Under the pieces are notes generated by a model. The model made no database searches, was not told where the DNA came from, and saw only the letters and a list, made by a program, of their open reading frames with translations. DNA of 64,000 bases, taken from positions 8,865,958-8,929,957 of the forward strand of contig CM038913.1 of NCBI GenBank assembly GCA_021904315.1, in the 5' to 3' direction. The position numbers and the translations under genes are program-made. Position 1 is the stretch's first letter. Each line of letters starts with the position of its first letter. Positions 59,501-64,000 of the stretch are shown here, piece by piece. The DNA comes from Sphagnum magellanicum (Eukaryota > Streptophyta > Sphagnopsida > Sphagnales > Sphagnaceae).

Positions 59501-59860
59501 CCAAGATGGAAGATGGAAGAAAGCATTTCAAGGGAAGGAGGAAGGAGCGAGGTATGTGAGCTTTGAGATGAGATGAGGTGCAAGGGTTCTGACCTTAGTG
59601 TCAAGAAGGATGGCACACATCGTCTCCGTGTTATGCATAGCGATCTTCAAGTTCTCTAGAGTGTACTGGTGATACTCGTGAGTCCCGTGCGAGAAATTGA
59701 AGCGCGCCACATTCATCCCGGCTCTCAACAACTTCTCCAGGATCGGAACCTCTCTGGACTTCGGCCCCAGAGTACATATGATCTTGGTTTTCGCGATGTG
59801 AAGGCGGCCGTCATCCGACGGATTCCCAAGTATGTTGGCGATGTCAATCTTCATGGCCAT
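56597..59860 (-). CDS. Pyruvate kinase, cytosolic
   Basis: Four coding exons (minus): 59860-59594, 58920-58459, 58088-57460 and 56801-56597. All have GT-AG junctions and the right phases (0, 0, 2), giving 520 residues, the usual plant cytosolic length. It converts phosphoenolpyruvate and ADP to pyruvate and ATP, the last step of glycolysis. Active-site features are intact: VARFNFSHG (R53, N55, S57), LLDTKGPEIRTG (K+ site D87, T88), IISKVENQEG (catalytic K243, E245), MVARGDLGMEI (D269) and TATQMLESM (T301), then the PRPTRAEATDVANAVLDGTD and VMLSGETANG stretch. The start lacks a transit peptide, and an in-frame TGA lies upstream, so plastid targeting is unlikely. A second ATG lies two codons in. 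Confidence 0.97.
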
Positions 59861-60583
59861 TGCGTCCCTCTCACTCCTCCTCGATCGGATATCTTCAAAC
59901 ACTGCTTCACCTTGCTGTTGTCAACCTCCTTGTCTCTTTCAAAATCTTAGCCAAATCCTTCTCAGGTTCAGAACATTGTAGAAACACACTGAAACAAACA
60001 AAATGATCCACATCACGTGCACATCCCTCAATGCACAATAAAACGTACTCCACCAAACACTATCTAACACGAAACACATGCGCAAGAATGCAGAGGTCTG
60101 CCACCGGAAAGCAAGACCTGCTGTCGAGCTCAATCTGTCAAGATTTTGTGATTTCTTCAAGGAACATGAAACCATCTAATAGACAGCTCTCTCATGTGTT
60201 TCCAGACGGACTCACATAACCAGACCCGGCCGTGATATATATTAGCTGGATCGCCTATCACAGATCAAAACCAACAACATATTCTAGCAGCAGGCACTAA
60301 CAGCTAATAAGTCAGTTCGAAACGTTCTTGCAATAATATCACCAGCAACGTCTTGGTGTAACAGCAAACACAAAGAAAATTTTTACAATTAAAAGATATC
60401 AAAACCACAGATGCAGTTCTGTGCATCACAAAATATAAATGGAAGCAAGTTAACACACGGGAACGAGCGATCTCTATGTACGTCACCGCATTGAGCAAAT
60501 ATTCAAAATTACTTCGAAACCCCCGAAAGAGAAAGGCATAATGGCGGACGCGCACATCCTCATGTGCAAGTTTGAATCCTTAC

Positions 60584-60720
60584 TGGAAGATGAGAGCTGA
60601 GTCAAGAGAAGCAAGGAGAGCCGGAGAAACTTGAACTGCGAGAGCGTTGACGTGCGTTGGAGGTCGACTCAAGACACACAGTCTCTCTGTCTCTCTCTCG
60701 CCTAGTTCGCAGCGAGTGTG
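60584..60720 (-). other. Probable leader exon of the pyruvate kinase gene
   Basis: On the minus strand a GAGAGAGAGACAGAGAGAC-rich, plant-leader-like stretch ends in TTCCA|GTAAGGA, a good donor at 60583. Candidate acceptors precede the coding exon near 59.91 kb (TTGACAACAG). A leader intron of ~0.7 kb is inferred; the 5' border is approximate. Confidence 0.45.
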
Positions 60721-60929
60721 TTGGAAGGCTGAAGACTGGGGGGAGACGGGCGTCTTCTTCCAAGAAGCTGCTGCGTTTGGCGAAAGTGGAGAAACAAACG
60801 GGGTTTTGTTGCGGCTCGTTAATTGGAATGCTTACGCCCACTTTAGATGGTGGTCCGGGGTCCAAATTCCTGGGAACCAATTTGGACTCATTTGAAGCAA
60901 ATTGAATACGGAATATGAAAAGAGCCATT

Positions 60930-61730
60930 CGGGTCTCATTTGTCCTAGACTAATGCATGTGTACCCATATTTACTAAAGCAAAGACATGGGCCTGGGGAC
61001 AGCGGCCTACATATTCCAAGACTTGTTGCCCCAGGACATTATGTTTTAAAAAGATTTAAGACATTGAAGTCCGATAGAATGAGACAAAAGGGTTTCAAGG
61101 CTTAGGACTTGATGCTTGTAAATTCAAAGACATTACAGCCTACAACTAGAAAGATTGAGGGCCTAGGACTTGTGAGCTTAGGTACATTTACACATAGCTT
61201 TGTAAAAAATTTCTTATCCCAAGGGACTGGGATGTGAGAGCCTAGGGATATAAAAACATGTCTTAAGACACAAGAGCCTGAGGATAAGAATATGAGAACA
61301 TGTCTTAGCACATGAAGGCAAGAGACATGAGAGCCTAGGACATGAGAACATGTCCTGTCAATAATGTTTGCCTTAACTTTTGCCTTAAAAGCTCTTGTTT
61401 AAGCTTTTAAAAACCATCTCAAAAGCCCTTGAAGTTGAAGATGTATGTCATTGGGGGCAACATGAGTAGTAAGTCGGACATAGATTAATATAAGCAAGAC
61501 AACAAAATGTGGAGGTTGCTGGTTTCCTGATTCCCTCCATGGCTAGAGCACTCTGGCCAGAGTGAATTAACAGCCACCAATGCACCAGTTGGCCGTTCTG
61601 TCCACTGGATGGGTTGCGTTTTTTCATTCGGCGCCAGATGGGGCTCATCACAGTCGATTTCTTTTTGCTGCTGACCACTGTATTTTTATTTTTTTTGGTT
61701 CTTGGCCGTTTTTCCTGGACCTGACCTCAC
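60930..61730. other. Intergenic, with a loose tandem repeat
   Basis: From about 61050 to 61355, words such as GAGCCTAGGA, ACATGAGA and GAACATGTCTTA recur with a loose ~30-60-base period. No coding signal was found; small frames on both strands are not similar to known proteins. Confidence 0.4.
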
Positions 61731-61732
61731 AC

Positions 61733-63255
61733 ATAGCTACCCTGCTCACTTTCCCACCCTCATAAGTATTGCACCAACCTACTGACATAGCTACCCTAAT
61801 AACTAGTTATCCTACTACCTAGCTATTGTACTAACCACCTACCCTACTAACCTAGCTACTCTATTAATTACATACCCTACTAACTTAACCATTAGGTTTA
61901 GGGTTGAGACACAAAATAATTAATAAGTTTTTCACAAATGTATAGTAATTAATCTAAAGTAGGCTAAATTTGGGGGGAAAATTTTAGGGTTTACATATAT
62001 GTGAAGTAATACAATTGCATTTTATATCTTCTTCAAAAAGAGTGGAAAAATTAGGTTGGAAAGATCACACAAAGATAAAAGACATATCTTATCTTTTGGT
62101 TTTATATGAAATTTATTTGATTATTTTTAAAGATTAACGTATTTTCTTTCAGTTAATAAATATTTATAGTTTAAAACCTTTGAATTTTGGTTTTTAATTT
62201 TTTTCCTATGTTCTTTCAAATTTTTTAGGTTTAGGGCATATATCATTAAGATTTTTTTTTGTTAGGGTTTGGTAAAAATAAGTACAAGTGCAAGTATTGA
62301 AATTATGGCCCAAAATTCTAGTTGGTAAAAGTAAGTACGAGTGTAGGTATTACAACAAAACCCCAAAATTCTAGTTGGTAAAGGTAAGTATAAGTTTGGG
62401 TATTTCAAGTTGAAATGAAAAAACAAACCTAAATGTAATACCCATGTTTCAAAAAAACCCATCTAAATGGTTTGGATACCCTTAAGTGAAGATCTAGCCC
62501 TAAATATAATATGCATATGCACTTTGAAATAACCCAACCCTAAATGCAATACCTGCACTTTGGGTCACTCCGAAAGGACGCATGTAAGGTTTAAGCTTTC
62601 TTTATATGAAGATCTTACCCTAAATGCAATACCTGCATTTAGGGTCACTTCGAAAGTACGCATGTGGGGTTTAGGGTTATTTATATGAAGATCCCACCCT
62701 AAATGCAATACATGCATTTGGGGTCATTCCGAATAGCTACCCTGCTCACTTTCCTACCTTCATAAGTATTACACCAACCTTGGTACCTTATTTATTATCC
62801 CCTACTAACACAGCTACCCTAATAACTAGTTATCCTACTGACCTAGCTATTGTACTAACCACCTACCCTACTAACCTAGCTACTCTATTAATTACATACC
62901 CTACTAACTTAACCATTAGGTTTAGGGTTGAGACACATAAATTAATTAATAAATTTTTCACAAATGTATAGTAATTAATTTAAAGTAGGTTAAATTTGGG
63001 GGGAAATTTTTAGGGTTTACACATGTGTGAAGTAATACAATTGCATTCTATATCTTCTTCAAAAAGAGTGGAAAAAATTAAGTTGGAGAGATCACACAAA
63101 GGTAAAAGAAATATCTTCTCTTTTGGTTTTGTATGAAATTTATTTGATTGTTTTTAAAGATTAACGTATTTTGCATTATATAATTTGTATAATTTGTATA
63201 GTTTTTTTTGTTTAGGACATATATCACTACAACTTTTTTTTTGTTAGGTTTTGTA
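61733..63255. repeat. Direct repeat array with ~1-kb period and TTTAGGG-like motifs
   Basis: A ~530-bp block starts ATAGCTACCCTGCTCACTTT at 61733 and again at 62733. Both copies carry ACCTACCCTACTAACC, TTAGGTTTAGGGTTGAGACAC, TAGGGTTTACA and AAAGATTAACGTATTTT in the same order. Between them lie smaller repeats: CCCAAAATTCTAGTTGGTAAA with AAGTA(T/C) near 62310 and 62365, and CCCTAAATGCAATACCTGCA with GGGTCA(C/T)T near 62550, 62620 and 62700. Similar words recur at 63400-63600, so the array probably runs past the window. Confidence 0.8.
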
Positions 63256-64000
63256 TAATTAGGGTTGTAAGAAGGCTTATGGCAAAATATCATTTGGATT
63301 TTTAAGGTTATGTTTTATTATTTAGTGTATAAGAATTTGGTTCATATATTTTAGAACCTAAGGTTTATACTCTAAATTTTGCTCATTGTATTGGTTTTTG
63401 ATCTTTTCACTTGTTTAGATCTATACCATAATTTCGAAATAACTAGAATGTAGTTTGAGTGACCTTTTAATGAAAACCAAAGTTTATATGCAATAAGTTC
63501 ATTTTGAAATAATCCATAGGTGATTTAAACAACCTTAGGTGAATAATCAACCTTAAATGCAATACCCACATGTAAGGTCACTTCAAAATAAATGGTTTGG
63601 GTACCCAAAATATGTTTTTTTATATACTTAAATCAATTTTATAACAATTAATTATCATGAATAATTATTTTAAAATCATGATTTGAGTAACTTATCGACA
63701 TAAAAAATATAATTAAGATAATAAATTAAATATCAAATTATTGATTTGATTTTGAAATCTAAATTTTAATTATTTGAATAATTAAGGTTCAACAAAATAA
63801 TCAATTAATTAATATTTTGTGAATGATTTTTAAAATATGATAATTAATCATTTATATCATTTAAAATATTTTAAAAATATTTCCTTAATTATGAAATTAT
63901 TTGTTGATACTTAGATTAAATTATTTTGTCATATGAGTCCCATAAATATTACAATGGAAACTTATATGCAAGTATGGCAAAAGATGTTAAAAATCAACAA
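63256..64000. other. AT-rich continuation of the repeat region
   Basis: Diverged pieces of the preceding array (AAATGCAATACCCACATGTA and GGTCACTTC near 63560) are followed from about 63.6 kb by almost pure A/T sequence rich in TTAATTA words. No coding frame was seen. Confidence 0.5.

Noticed and set aside
60602..60928. 108-codon minus-strand frame upstream of the pyruvate kinase
   Set aside because: It lies over the inferred promoter and leader, has no domain, and overlaps purine-rich untranslated-type sequence.

Overview
The window looks like nuclear DNA of a land plant. It is AT-rich and gene-poor, with plant-style GT-AG introns, a plant-type cytosolic pyruvate kinase, a plant-type ANTH-domain protein, PIF/Harbinger-like MITEs and scattered TTTAGGG-like motifs. 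I cannot name the species from the sequence alone.

Only three loci look like intact host genes. (1) At about 16.95-18.8 kb (+) there is a gene of unknown function: a 154-aa ORF behind a long, apparently spliced 5' leader, preceded by six copies of an inverted-repeat motif. (2) At 53.1-54.9 kb (+) there is a two-exon ANTH-domain (AP180/CALM-like) clathrin-adaptor gene of 470 residues. (3) At 56.6-59.9 kb (-) there is a four-exon cytosolic pyruvate kinase of 520 residues, with a probable leader exon near 60.6-60.7 kb. Genes 2 and 3 converge, with about 1.7 kb between their stop codons.

Most of the rest is transposon debris. Three decayed copies of one plant hAT-like (ZNF862/C17orf113-like) transposase family lie at 2.3-6.3 kb (-), 7.3-9.5 kb (-) and 23.95-26.9 kb (+). 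The first is split by a 1,644-bp TG...CA solo-LTR-like insertion with a 5-bp target duplication. The third is split by a 0.8-kb insertion with inverted termini. A pogo/Tigger-like transposase relic lies at 42.7-43.9 kb (-). LINE fragments lie at about 30.3-30.5 kb and 40.25-41.1 kb (both -).

The best candidate for a notable element is a separate hAT transposon at 31728-34433. It has a perfect 8-bp target duplication and 12-bp terminal inverted repeats (11 of 12 matching). Its base composition is GC-rich, unlike the AT-rich surroundings, and its BED-finger transposase frame is intact except for two in-frame TAG codons. It looks like a recent arrival, possibly from an unusual source.

MITEs of two families and several tandem arrays fill other stretches: a 44-46-bp minisatellite at 15.2 kb, 79 bp x 4 at 45.2 kb, a ~1-kb higher-order array with a palindromic TATA motif at 46.6-49.3 kb, and a ~1-kb period array at 61.7-63.3 kb. 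I saw no rRNA, convincing tRNA, CRISPR array or clear new multi-gene system.
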